This document shows, piece after piece, positions 1 through 9,645 of a stretch of 64,000 bases of DNA. Where the stretch lies: assembly GCA_036867785.1 (NCBI GenBank), contig CP145415.1, forward strand, positions 496,001 through 560,000, given 5' to 3'. Origin of the DNA: Plasmodiophora brassicae. Taxonomy: Eukaryota; Endomyxa: Phytomyxea; Phytomyxea; Plasmodiophorida. A program made the translations under genes and the position numbers. How positions within the stretch are numbered: the first letter of the stretch is position 1; each line of letters starts with the position of its first letter. Under the pieces are notes generated by a model. That model was not told the DNA's origin. It did not search any database and saw only the letters and a list, made by a program, of their open reading frames with translations.

Positions 1-31
1 CCCTTTACGTTCTGTATTAACACTCGTTCAG

Positions 32-1120
32 GAGACCTCAACTACAGAGTCATACAGGAGTTTTCCCGCGTCTGTTCCGCAATCGCAGCGGGCGCCCTGG
101 ATGCGTTAGTCAGCTCCGATCAGCTTCAGGACGAGATCGCGCAGAAGGCGATCTTCCTCGGCTATCACGAAGGTATGGGGAGGACCTGGATGAAACGAAT
201 TCAACCGATGAGCTTTGTTCGGCGTGGCAGGGGCGTTGGCTTTCGCGCCTACGTATCGCATGGAACGGAATTCCTCCGAATATTCCAACAAGCGAGAGCA
301 GTCACCTTCTTGGACTGATCGTATTCTGTATAAATCGCGCCCGGATGCAGAGAACGAGTTCGTGCTCAAGGAATACAGGTCTCACCCTACGGTGCTCGGG
401 TAGTGGGCTTCTGAACCCCCTCCCTCGAAATACTCGCTGACGCCTGCTTGCAGATCGGACCATCGCCCAGTTAGCGCCGTGTTCAACCTGAAACCCAGAT
501 CCTCGCTTCACTGCGGGTCGCTGGGAGGTTCCCGAGGGCCTCTTCCTCGGATAAGGTTCCTGTACATCGACGTCTGCGTACCGAACATTAGCTTGGTCGA
601 TGAGGACCTGGACCCTGCAGAAACCCCCGTTCATCTGCGGATAAGCTCTGAGATCGAGCAGAATTCTGTCAGTTGACTCTGATTCGGGCCGGGTGCCCTG
701 AATGCTGACTTCTTTGCCTTTTTGTGGTCGCAGTTGAAAAGCAGGGCGGGGACAATTGTGCAGACGCCTGATGAGGCAGTCAGGTTACACTGGAATGCGT
801 CTGACTTGCCGCCTCTCAATTCCCTGATAACGGCTGACGAGACCTATATCGCGTCGTCCCACATAGAATTTCATGTATATTCGTTGAACTCCAGGCTCGG
901 TACACAGCTCTGAGTACGCTCTATGCCCCCTTACGATTTACAAATGGTTCGTTGGACAGGTTCATCCATTATAGCGTTGACTACGCTGTTCGACAGCGCG
1001 GATGCCGAAACAGGAGGAATGCAGTTCTCCGCCGATATCGGCTTGCACAGCCAGTTTATCGGAACGGTAGGGCACGGCACAGCCGGTGTGCCCATCTGTT
1101 CTGACATATCCTTCAGTTGA
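32..1120 (+). CDS. inositol polyphosphate 5-phosphatase with C2-like tail (5' partial)
   Basis: Removes the 5-phosphate from phosphoinositides or inositol phosphates. Five exons are visible: 32-172, 231-399, 454-667, 734-899 and 960-1120; bases 1-31 look like an intron end. The spliced protein shows the family hallmarks in order: GDLNYRV, then PTYR, PSWTDRILYKS (substrate and catalytic region) and SDHRPV near the end of the catalytic domain. The roughly 170 residues that follow form beta-rich sequence (RIRFLYIDV, HIEFHVYS, GSSIIAL) that resembles a C2 domain, as in several 5-phosphatases that bind membranes. The N-terminal half lies outside the window, so the subfamily (synaptojanin, OCRL or SHIP type) cannot be settled. 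Confidence 0.85.
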
Positions 1121-1385
1121 ACGGTGCGGTTATGTTGGAACTTCCGCTATAGCACGGGATTCTTCTACGCGTCAATCACGATGCGAATTAGTACTAGGTA
1201 CATACATCATAATACATTACCGCTCGACGTGGTATACAGCGTTCGTCAGCGGGAATATGGCCGCAATTCAGCAACCCTGCCGTGGTCGGGCAGCACTATA
1301 TGGGGATGCGCTAATATCCGATGGAGGCAGTCCGCCACGGAGTCCGTAGGGCGGCGTTCCCATCGCCCAGCACAATCGAACAACC

Positions 1386-1986
1386 ATGACGTCTACGGAC
1401 CCGGTTCCATCCGTCCAGGTCTTCGGACGCAAGCGATCGGCGGTCGCCGTTGCCTACACGAAGCGCGGCAAGGGCCTGATTAAGATTAACGGCACGCCGA
1501 TTGAGTTCGTGCAGCCGGAGGGCCTCCGCATCAAAGTCATGGAGCCCGTCATGCTCCTGGGCTTCGAGAAGTTCTCCAGCGTTGACATCCGTGTCCGTAT
1601 CCAGGGCGGTGGTTTCACCTCCCGTGTCTACGCCATCCGTCAGGCGATCGCCAAGAGCCTGGTTTCGTACTACCAGAAGTGTACGTTGTTTACGGCGCTT
1701 GCGCTGCCCTGATGATTCCTTTGTATTTTTAAGTTTGAGATCCAACATGTCGTGCTGGACAACATAACGTTTATGATTGGGAACATTGCTTCTGATATCG
1801 TGCGTATCGGGAACGTACACTGACACCCATGTCGATACAGTTGTCGATGAGGCGTCGAAGAAGGAGATCAAGGACATCCTGATCTCGTACGACCGATCAC
1901 TGCTCGTTGCCGACCCGCGTCGTCGTGAACCCAAGAAGTTCGGTGGTCGCTCCGCCCGTGCGCGCTTCCAGAAGTCCTACCGTTAA
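1386..1986 (+). CDS. RPS16: 40S ribosomal protein S16 (uS9)
   Basis: Component of the small ribosomal subunit head whose C-terminal tail reaches the P site. Two exons, 1386-1680 and 1841-1986, give 146 residues, the same length as the human protein. Diagnostic stretches are [53 protein letters not shown] and the invariant C-terminal [10 protein letters not shown]. The intron interrupts the codon after YYQK and is 160 nt, about three times longer than most introns here. The start ATG is the only one that gives the family N-terminus. Confidence 0.97.
1710..1795 (+). ncRNA. possible intronic C/D-box snoRNA (weak)
   Basis: The RPS16 intron contains a TGATGAT-like C box at 1710-1716 and a CTGA D box at 1792-1795. 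An imperfect internal C'-like ATGATTG lies at 1773-1779. The terminal stem is only about 4 bp (GCGC with GTGC, four bases outside each box). Ribosomal-protein introns often host such snoRNAs, which would explain the unusual intron length, but the motif evidence alone is weak. Confidence 0.2.
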
Positions 1987-2141
1987 GTTACACGTGCGGA
2001 TTCCCTCGCTGGAATTCTTGTCGCCATTCTATAAACGAACAACGATTCTTCCCCATCGCAGACCGCTGCTGTCGCGTGTGACACGTATACGGAGGCACGA
2101 GGGGCGAAGCGCGTTTATAGGGACGTTCGCGGCGGCGTATG

Positions 2142-3383
2142 CTAATCTAAACGGCGGGGCGAATGTTCCAGCTGGGTGGCCGCGCAGGGCGCCTCCAGCC
2201 ATGCCATATCGGGGCCAGCAGCCACAACCATCGACGGGTTCATCGAGGCGAAGCTTCTGTAGTAATGCGCCTTGATGACGTCGCAGTCGACGGTGCCGGG
2301 CACGCCCTCTGTCTGGTAGACGTGCTTCGCGAGGTCAGCTGTCGGCCCCACCTCAGCATGCGGTGTACGACACGCCTGGCATTCATCCTTACTCAGCTTC
2401 GGGAAGAACGACAACGGCCTGAGGTTGCACTTGAACAGCGAATAGTAGACCAGCTCGAACCGCAGCAGGATGGTGAACAGGGCGATGTCGGGCAGCGTCA
2501 GGTCGGGCCCCAGCAAGAAGCGGCTCTTCGACAGCGCCTGCTCCAGCTGCTCCAAATGCTGTCGGCCACCTTCGGTCACGCTGCCGCTGCTCTGCCGGGA
2601 GGCACCACACCGCAGGCCCTACCTGGAACAGTTCGGCGACGCGGCGATCGTACACGTCCTGGTTGACGGCGAACCCAGCCGCGTATATCGCCGACAACAC
2701 GTCCCTGTTCAAACGCGCCAGCATCGCCTCGCATTGCATCGGCATCGATCGGGGGCACCTGGTCCACAGCTCAGAATTAACGGGACGCGTCCGCAGGCGA
2801 TCGCGCTCCAGCGCTCGTTGTCGTAGCGGCTGGCTGCCTTACAGGTCGGCGCAGGAGGCGCGCCGCGCTTCGTCGTCCAGCAGGAAGTCAAAGTCACGGG
2901 CCAGCATGTGCAGGATCAGCACCGGGTGGTTGTTCACGATCTTCTTCAGCTGCGAATCGTAGAGCGCGGGCAGCGTCATCAGGCCACGGTAGGGGCCCTC
3001 GGCGCCCATCGACCGGTCGTACCTGCCGCATGTCGTCAGACGCCCTGCCACCAGGCACAACAGCGTTCCCGCGACAAGTCATTGAGGGAGGACGTCGGCA
3101 CCGGGCTCCCATCGGGGAAGGTCCACCCGTTGGCGGTCAGCTCCGTGTTCGCCAGGACGACCGGGACGATGCCGTCGAGGCGCTTCAGTTTGTGGACGAT
3201 CAGGGCCTGGTGGGATTCCGGGCAGGCGGCGGCGGCCAGCAACAGGTACCGGCCGGGGCGGAACGAGCGCCCGCCGACAACGTGGCCCTCGAGACGGCCC
3301 GTTCCGCGTGCGAACGGCGCCGTCTCAAGCCAGGCGTGGTACTGGGCGCTGCGCTCCTCCAGCGTCGCCGGCATCGCCGCCAT
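2142..3383 (-). CDS. glutathionyl-hydroquinone reductase, ECM4/omega-GST type, copy A
   Basis: Omega-like glutathione transferase family that reduces glutathionyl-hydroquinones through an active-site cysteine. Five exons (3383-3076, 3022-2843, 2758-2623, 2591-2393, 2338-2142) give 339 residues in one frame. The catalytic site is GRYLLLAAAACPESH: the cysteine is kept, but the usual CPWAH context is CPESH. Other family marks are GPYRGLMTLPALYDS, IVNNHP, IYAAGFAVNQDVYD, LLGPDLTLPDIALFTILLRF and the C-terminal IKAHYYRSFASMNPS. The third intron is only 31 nt. A second copy lies just upstream in the same orientation, so this is a tandem duplication. The start could be the ATG at 3374. Confidence 0.88.
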
Positions 3384-3980
3384 TGTGCCGCGGGTCGAAG
3401 CTGAGCGAACACGTGCGGGTCGATCAGTCGCCGGCAGGGGTTCGTCTGCAAACCGTTTGCCGGCGTTGGCACGATCCCGTTCCGGGCAGCAATCGCCGAT
3501 CCGACGTCCGGTCCGCCTGTTCTCCAAATGGAACCGCGTTTCTAGCTACGATGTTCCATGGTAAGTCAGGCAGGACGCCTTCCGCACCTAAGCAAATTGT
3601 ATCCAGGCGCCTCACTCTGAGTACCTGGTTTCCGAGCAAGCCTCACTCAGCTCCATTCCATACTTCATCGAAGACGGTCGACCACGTGACTGGCTGGCCT
3701 AGTCCTCATTCCAGCTCGCTCGGCGGCCACCCCCTAGAGTCGGCTGTTCGCCTTTCGCTTCGCGGCCGTCCTAACTCGGTGTCGTCGTTGCCGCGCAACC
3801 GTACCCACCAGCACTTCGAAATATTTCTAATTCCACAGAAAGCGCCCCCCTCCATGAAGAAGGCGCTTCCACGAATTACCAAGGGACATCGTGGAGAAAC
3901 GTTGTCTAACCTAAAGGCAGCGTTCAGGCACGATCGTTCATTCGCGGGAGAAGTCAGGCACTCTGTGACGACGGGCACCG
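3384..3980. other. intergenic spacer between the duplicated reductases
   Basis: About 600 nt between the start of copy A and the stop of copy B. It should hold the copy A promoter. Open frames here have no recognisable family signal and low coding character. I see no RNA gene or repeat. Confidence 0.5.
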
Positions 3981-5163
3981 TTAGGCGGCCGTGGGTGGCT
4001 GGGTCGCCTTGCAGGGCGTCTCTAGCCAGGTCATGTCGGGGCCAGCGGCCACGATCCTCGACGGGTTGATCGACGCGAAACTCGTGTAGTAATGCGCCTT
4101 GATAATGTCAAAGTCGACCGTGTCGGCCACGCCTTCCATCTGGTAGACGTCCTTGACGAAGTCAGCTGCACACGCACAGAGAGATCTATCAGCAACAGGA
4201 GCCGAGAGCTGGTCGGCACGGCCGGCAACATCGTACTCAGCTTCGGGAAGAACGACAACGGCCTGAGGTTGCACTTGAACAGCGAATAGTAGACCAGCTC
4301 GAACCGCAGCAGGATGGTGAACAGGGCGATGTCGGGCAGCGTCAGGTCGGACCCCAGCAGGAAGCGGCTCTTCGACAGCGACTGCTCCAGATGCTCCAGA
4401 TGCTGTGGACCCACCTTTGGTCACGATGCCGCTGCTCCGCCTGGAAGCATCACACCGCAGGCCCTAACCTGGAACAGTTCGGCGACGCGACGATTGTACA
4501 CGTCCTGGCTAACGGCGAACCCAGCCGCGCGTATCGCCGACGACACGTCCCTATTCAGCCGCGCCAGCATCTCCAGACATCGCGGTTGCAGCGATGGTGG
4601 GCACCTGTCGAAGAGAACCCGCATGATCAACAGAATCGCATCCCCAGGCCGGTCCTTCGTACACGTCCACTGCGGCTTGCTGTACCTCCTCGTCCGACAG
4701 GAAATCAAACTCACGATCCAGCATGGTCAAGATCTGGGTCGGGTTGTTGTTCACAATCCGGCCCGTCTGTGAATCGTACAGGACCGGCAGCGTCTTCACG
4801 TCCCTGTAGGGGCCCTCGTCGCCCATCGTCCGGTCGTACCTATCATCGCACACGTCACTGGCTCGGGGTGACTGGGCCAGATACCCCTCCTGACAGGTCG
4901 TTGAGAGATTGTGATGGCAACGGGCACCCGTCCGGGAAGGCCCACCCGTTGGCGGTCAGCTGCGTGTTCGCCAGGACGATCGGGACGACGCCGTCCAGCC
5001 GTTTCAGCTTGTGGACGATCAGGGCCTGATGCGATTCGGGGCAGGCGGCGACGGCCAGCAGCAGGTACCGCCCAGAGGCGCACGAGCGCTTCGGGGCAAG
5101 GTCCCCCTCCAGGCGCCCCTCTTCGTGCCCAAACGCGTGCTTGGCGCCGACGACGTCCTCCAT
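3981..5163 (-). CDS. glutathionyl-hydroquinone reductase, ECM4/omega-GST type, copy B
   Basis: Paralogue of copy A. Exons 5163-4895, 4839-4663, 4604-4469, 4402-4237 and 4165-3981 give 310 residues. The active site GRYLLLAVAACPESH and the C-terminal IKAHYYTSFASINPS match copy A. Every intron is at the same position and phase. Exon 4 carries a one-base insertion relative to copy A, which would shift the frame and bring in a stop. An acceptor (CCACAG) 33 nt further in restores the frame at the cost of 11 residues, so the gene still looks functional. The N-terminus is shorter than in copy A. Confidence 0.85.
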
Positions 5164-5250
5164 TGGCGAAACTGATGAACCAGGGGGGACGTTCGGCGCC
5201 GGCCGGGCAAACTCATGAACCTACATAGGACGTTCTAGAACCCGCATCCG

Positions 5251-5704
5251 ATGGCAGGTTGCTTCCCCGGCTGCCAACGTCACAGACGGAAGCGGCAGGT
5301 CAGCGTTCGGTTGCTGGCCGGCCAGGAGCGATGGGAGCGGTTCTCGCGACCGTCCTGCGCCGGGCGGGCGGGATGCAGGTCAGGTGAACGTGGGCGGGCG
5401 GCGGCGAACAGCTTGGCTGACCGCCCCTCGTGCAGTACCCGAAGCTGTCGAACAAGACGTTGCAGATCGCGTGCGGGCTGTTGAACTGTTTCGGCGCGTT
5501 CGGCTGGGGGACCCTGCTGGCCGCCCTGGTCAACAGGTCGCTGCCCGATGCCATCATCGGCCTGCTCCAGTTCCTGACGCCGTTCCTCGGGTACGGTCAA
5601 CCCGGTTTCGCTCGCCGGGTCTCCTGCCGCTGACGCTGTCGGCGAATGATGGCAGGTGGATGTGGAGCATCGTCTGGGGCATCCTGATGATCCTCGACAA
5701 ATAA
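5251..5704 (+). CDS. Stum/SPEC3-family small membrane protein
   Basis: Two-helix membrane protein of the Stum/SPEC3 family; Drosophila Stum is needed for proprioceptor mechanosensing and sea urchin SPEC3 is ciliary. Three exons (5251-5298, 5436-5590, 5656-5704) give 83 residues: a basic N-terminus, then LQIACGLLNCFGAFGWGTLL, a short loop, IIGLLQFLTPFLG and the family signature GWMWSIVWGILMI at the C-terminus. That signature only appears after splicing, which supports both the exon model and the family call. The protein is shorter than animal members. The function here is unknown. Confidence 0.72.
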
Positions 5705-5732
5705 AGACGCGACCGGGGGTAGACCTGCACGT

Positions 5733-6647
5733 TTACTCCTTCTTCTTGCAGGCCGCGATCAGCTTGCGGTACCGCAGGCCCTCGTAGTGCACCTTGTCGA
5801 ACTTGCGCTTCAGGTCCTGGATGCCGTTCAGCACGGCCAGGTGCGCCTGCGCGACCCGCCCGATCTCGTTCTTCTCGTCGGCGATCATCTGGTCCAGGTT
5901 GTCTGCGGCGGCACGGTCAGTACGTTGCCGAGGGGGCGCGGGTGGGCCGACGATGACCTACACTGGTACTCGTTCATGGCGGGATCGGATGGCGGCCCCA
6001 CTGGGACAGGCGCCTGCAACAGCCGCGCCGCCAGTTGCTCGTTGGGCTCAACGAACACGAACTCGTCGTAGATCTCGGTTAGCAGCGGCTTCTTGGACGG
6101 CTGCCCTGTTGGCGAACGGCATGACGATTGCGCATCCGATACGCGGGCGAACGGGCGCATACCAGATTGGTGGAACAGGTTAACGGGGTGCGGGAAATCG
6201 ACATGGCGATCGCCCCGATCGTAGAAATAGACCTTGACGCTGGCGGTGAACTCACCCCACTAGAGGAATTCGATCTCAGCGGCCCAGTGTCCATCCGGGA
6301 CGAGGCGCATGGCTGACCCCATATTCGGTTATCTCGAAGGGCGGCTTGTCAACGACTGTACATCGGCGAACGTCAGCGCGGAAGCAATTTTTCGGATGGA
6401 TTGCCGTCGCGCGAATACCTCGAACCGGGCACGCGAAACTGTCATGGAGGTTGAAGACGACCTTGCGGACGATCGTGGACAGGTCATCGTCCCGGGTCAG
6501 GCCCCGGACGTATATCGTCCACTTGTGCGACCGCGTCTGCTCGGAATCGGGCCCCAGCCATTCCGCCAGCGTGCCGTGCACGAACGGGCGCGCGATCACG
6601 CGCTGCTTCGGGCGCTTGCCGGTGCCGTCGACGTCGCCGATCACCAT
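5733..6647 (-). CDS. YEATS4: YEATS-domain chromatin reader, GAS41/YEATS4/Yaf9 type
   Basis: Acyl-lysine reader found in the NuA4/TIP60 and SWR1/SRCAP chromatin complexes. Exons 6647-6419, 6355-6318, 6259-6163, 6105-5962 and 5902-5733 give 225 residues (human 227). The YEATS core is seen as SHKWTIYVRG, FNLHDSF and PPFEITEYGWGEF, which carries the aromatic pocket residues. It is followed by TEIYDEFVF, typical of GAS41 after the YEATS fold, and an alpha-helical C-terminus ending in KKKE that forms the coiled coil. All four introns are 57-63 nt. An upstream in-frame ATG at 6725 would add 26 residues without family similarity. Confidence 0.9.
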
Positions 6648-6790
6648 CGACAACGACCGGCCGGCCAGCGCCGCCACGGACTTCGGAGCTGCACCCCACA
6701 TGTTCCCGTCGTGCACCTTTCGCATTCGATCCTCCCGGCTGCGCGTGTATTCTATAATTGCCTACCTTCTTTGGCCGGCCGGTGCTGTAC

Positions 6791-9184
6791 CTAGGAGATG
6801 GTTGCCGCCTTGCGCTGGGCGGCGATGATCTTCTGCTTCGTGTCCAGCTCGGCGCGAAGCGCCGTGGTCTCCTTGAGGTGCAAGGTTTCGGTGCGTTCGA
6901 GGAGGCGCTCCAGCGTGCGCTGGTGATTGGACCGGAACCGCCAGAGCGCGTACAGCACAACGGCCGCGGCCAGGTACGGTGCACTGTTACCATGCATCAT
7001 CAGCAGTGCGCGGTGTGCTCTTCGAACGATGTCTGACACGTTGGTGACAATGCTGTACAGAATCGACAGGCCGAACTGTTCCGCGTAGGCCTCGAACACG
7101 TTGACGGGGACGTTGCCCGGCGCGCCGGCAAACGGGCCCAAGTTGCCGGCGCACGACCAGGACGAGTTCAGGAAGTACATGTACGTCAGCAGGCAGGTCG
7201 CCAACGTGACGTTGTAGAAATTGTTGAAGAACGTCGTCGTGTTCTTATCGGACCACGACGACAGCGGCCGGGACATGAAGACCGTCAGCTTCAGTCGCTC
7301 CCATTTGAAGTTCGTGAACAGCAGGAGCACACAGAGGATCGACCCGGCTGGGTACAGTGGAAGGGATATCCAGACCAGCGACTGGAAGTACAGGAGGTCG
7401 ATGATGTTCTGGCTGACACTAGGCGACACGGTGATCAGTCGACGGCGACACATCGTGCCTCGCAGTGCCATCAACTGAACCTGTACTCGCTGAGCTCGAG
7501 ACTCACGAACCGTTTCGCGACCTTCTTGACGATGTAGATGCCGGCGAGGATGATCTTGCTGACGAAGAATTCGGACAGAACCAGGTAGAACAGGCCAGCG
7601 CCGGCGGCGTCGACCCCACATGTGTACCCGTCGTGGGACACTGACAACGACCCCAACTGCGGCAGCAGGGCCTGCCCCTTGGCGATCGTGAAGTACGATA
7701 GGACGTTGATGAGGATATTGAGCTGGCGTCCAGCGTATAGTCGCCACATCTGGTGCTTGACGACGGTCGACGGGTTGTCCCAGCGTTCGAAATCAGTGAT
7801 CAGGAAGGTCAGCATGGGCAGCAGCGACCCAATGACACTGGTGGCGATCGGGGCCACCAGGCCCTGCACCTCATGCGGGAACCTATCCGCCACGGTCTTG
7901 TCGATCGTTAGGACGATGATGACGGTCCAGGAGGCCGCCAGGGCCGTCAGGTTCAGCAACAGCCCGAACGTGCGGCGGGCCCACAGCAGGGCTAGGTCCA
8001 TTGGCGTCCTGCCTCGAATTTTCTGCTGCAGGACATGCTCGCTCAACAGGATCTGCAATTGCCCAGCGACAGCGTTGCGACGATCGCTGGCCGCTTGGGG
8101 GTCCTTGATCGTGAAATCCCACAGGTTCAGCGTTCGCGAACTGAAATGCTTCGGGTTGTTCGAAGACTCCAGGACCTTGGCCCTGATGACATCCGCATTG
8201 TCGGCGATCGTCTTGCGAATCGCTGAGATGGCCGCCAGTGCAGCGCAGGCCACCAGAGCACTGACGTACAGGATGTCGCCTGAAGAGCTCGACGGGAACC
8301 CACTGTGCAAGAGGTATCAGCAAGGGGTCCGATGATCGGCGCTCTAACCAGACCTGAACAGCGTCCAGGTCGGAAGGACGCCCGTCAGCTGTGTGAACGG
8401 CGTCGAGCTGTTCAACCGCAGGCGAATCAGGTTGACGCCCCAGATGATGGTGTAGAAGAACGACGCCATGCATGTGGATTTGACAAATCCGAAAACGGCC
8501 AGGACGCCTTCCCCGTACCGGGACGACACGTAGCTGCGACACAATTGTTAACATGTGCATGAAGGTCGGGCCAGCGGCCAGACCTGAGATCGCGTCGGAA
8601 TGGGTCCACCCTGTACACCAACGAGTTCCACTGCTCGATCACGCTCGCAAACATGCCTGACGGTGCCGGCCCTTCGCCAGCACCGTCCAGGTGCGCTTCG
8701 TGCTCATCGTTGCCGGCGATAAGCTCCAGGCCCCTGAGTAACTCGCGGCCTGGATCGTCCAAGTCAGGATCAAGGACGCTTTCGAAAAGCAGGGTCGCCT
8801 ACGAAGCTCAGCGCGGCGTCGCTCGGCTTCGGCATCAACGGTTTCGCCGTTGGCGCCGCGTGTGGCAGGTAAGGCCCTGAGGGCTGCGAACGTGTCCGTC
8901 GCTTCCGACGTCAGTTTCGCTTCGGTCAGCTCCTGGACTAGGCTGGCCAGCCGCTTGTTCTCAGTCTGAAGCGCTTCCGTGCGCTGCATCGCCCTGTCCA
9001 CTCGTTTCTGGACGTCATCCAGCCGCGCCTTCATCGTCCGCTTCAACGTCTCCAGTTCGCCCATTGTCATCGTGATCATGTCGGTCGAATGCGCCGCCGC
9101 GAACAACGATGACGATTCATCGTCGGGCGGGTCGGGACTCCTCGCCCCTGTCGCATTCCTGCCGGTTTGCCACGATGCTGACAT
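6791..9184 (-). CDS. transmembrane channel-like (TMC) family protein
   Basis: Multi-pass membrane protein of the TMC family, whose animal members form mechanotransduction or leak channels. Five exons (9184-8803, 8749-8584, 8533-8354, 8302-7481, 7418-6791) give about 725 residues. An N-terminal coiled coil is followed by DPFRRDLSYVSSRYGEG (the conserved stretch before the first helix) and then many hydrophobic segments. The best family mark is SEYSVSQNIIDLLYFQSLVW, matching the TMC signature, created by splicing across a 62-nt intron. A second helix-rich exon and a coiled-coil C-terminus complete it. The start is the first ATG of the open frame and is uncertain. Confidence 0.85.
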
Positions 9185-9239
9185 CGCCGACCGTTATCGA
9201 CCAGTCTGGGTCACACAGGCGTACCATGCGCGCCCTTCT

Positions 9240-9515
9240 AATGGTCGTGCAGGTGACTGCAGTAATAGCGCAGCTGCTGCTGCAGTCAACAGAGTGCCCG
9301 CAGCTGCAGTCATAAAAGACGTACCCGCAGCTGCAGACAACAGAGTGCCGCAACTGCAGACAACAGAGTGCCCGTACCTGCAGACACAGCACAGTGCCGC
9401 AGCTGCAGACACAGCAAAGTGCCGCAGCTGCAGACACAGCAAAGTGCCGCAGCTGCAGACACAGCACAGTGCCGCAGCTGCAGACCGCAGAGTGCCGCAG
9501 CTGCAGAGAGCTGTC
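9240..9515. repeat. 24-bp tandem repeat (CAGCTGCAG minisatellite)
   Basis: About ten imperfect copies of a roughly 24-bp unit built around GCCGCAGCTGCAGACA, most regular between 9385 and 9515. Each copy contains overlapping palindromes (CAGCTG and CTGCAG). The period is a multiple of three, so several frames on both strands stay open, but these frames are an artefact. It lies between the divergent starts of the TMC gene and the P-loop gene. Confidence 0.9.
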
Positions 9516-9645
9516 GACCGCGAGCTGCGGGCCATAAATACAGGTGGCCGGGCGGATGTGGTGGTCGTGGATCGGGCGCCCCAGTAGCATCCGACATGTG
9601 TCCCAGCCCGGTGTCCGGCGACGATTCTTCGACATCAAACGTCTG

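Noticed and set aside
1311-1934. 207-codon antisense frame over RPS16
   Set aside because: It mirrors the strong codon bias of RPS16, spans its intron and contains no family motif.
4236-4470. Frameshift pseudogene reading of reductase copy B
   Set aside because: A downstream acceptor restores the frame and all other exons and motifs are intact, so a functional gene is more likely.
9109-9638. Several 70-200 codon ORFs across the CTGCAG repeats
   Set aside because: The 24-bp period keeps many frames open on both strands; the peptides are simple repeats without start context.
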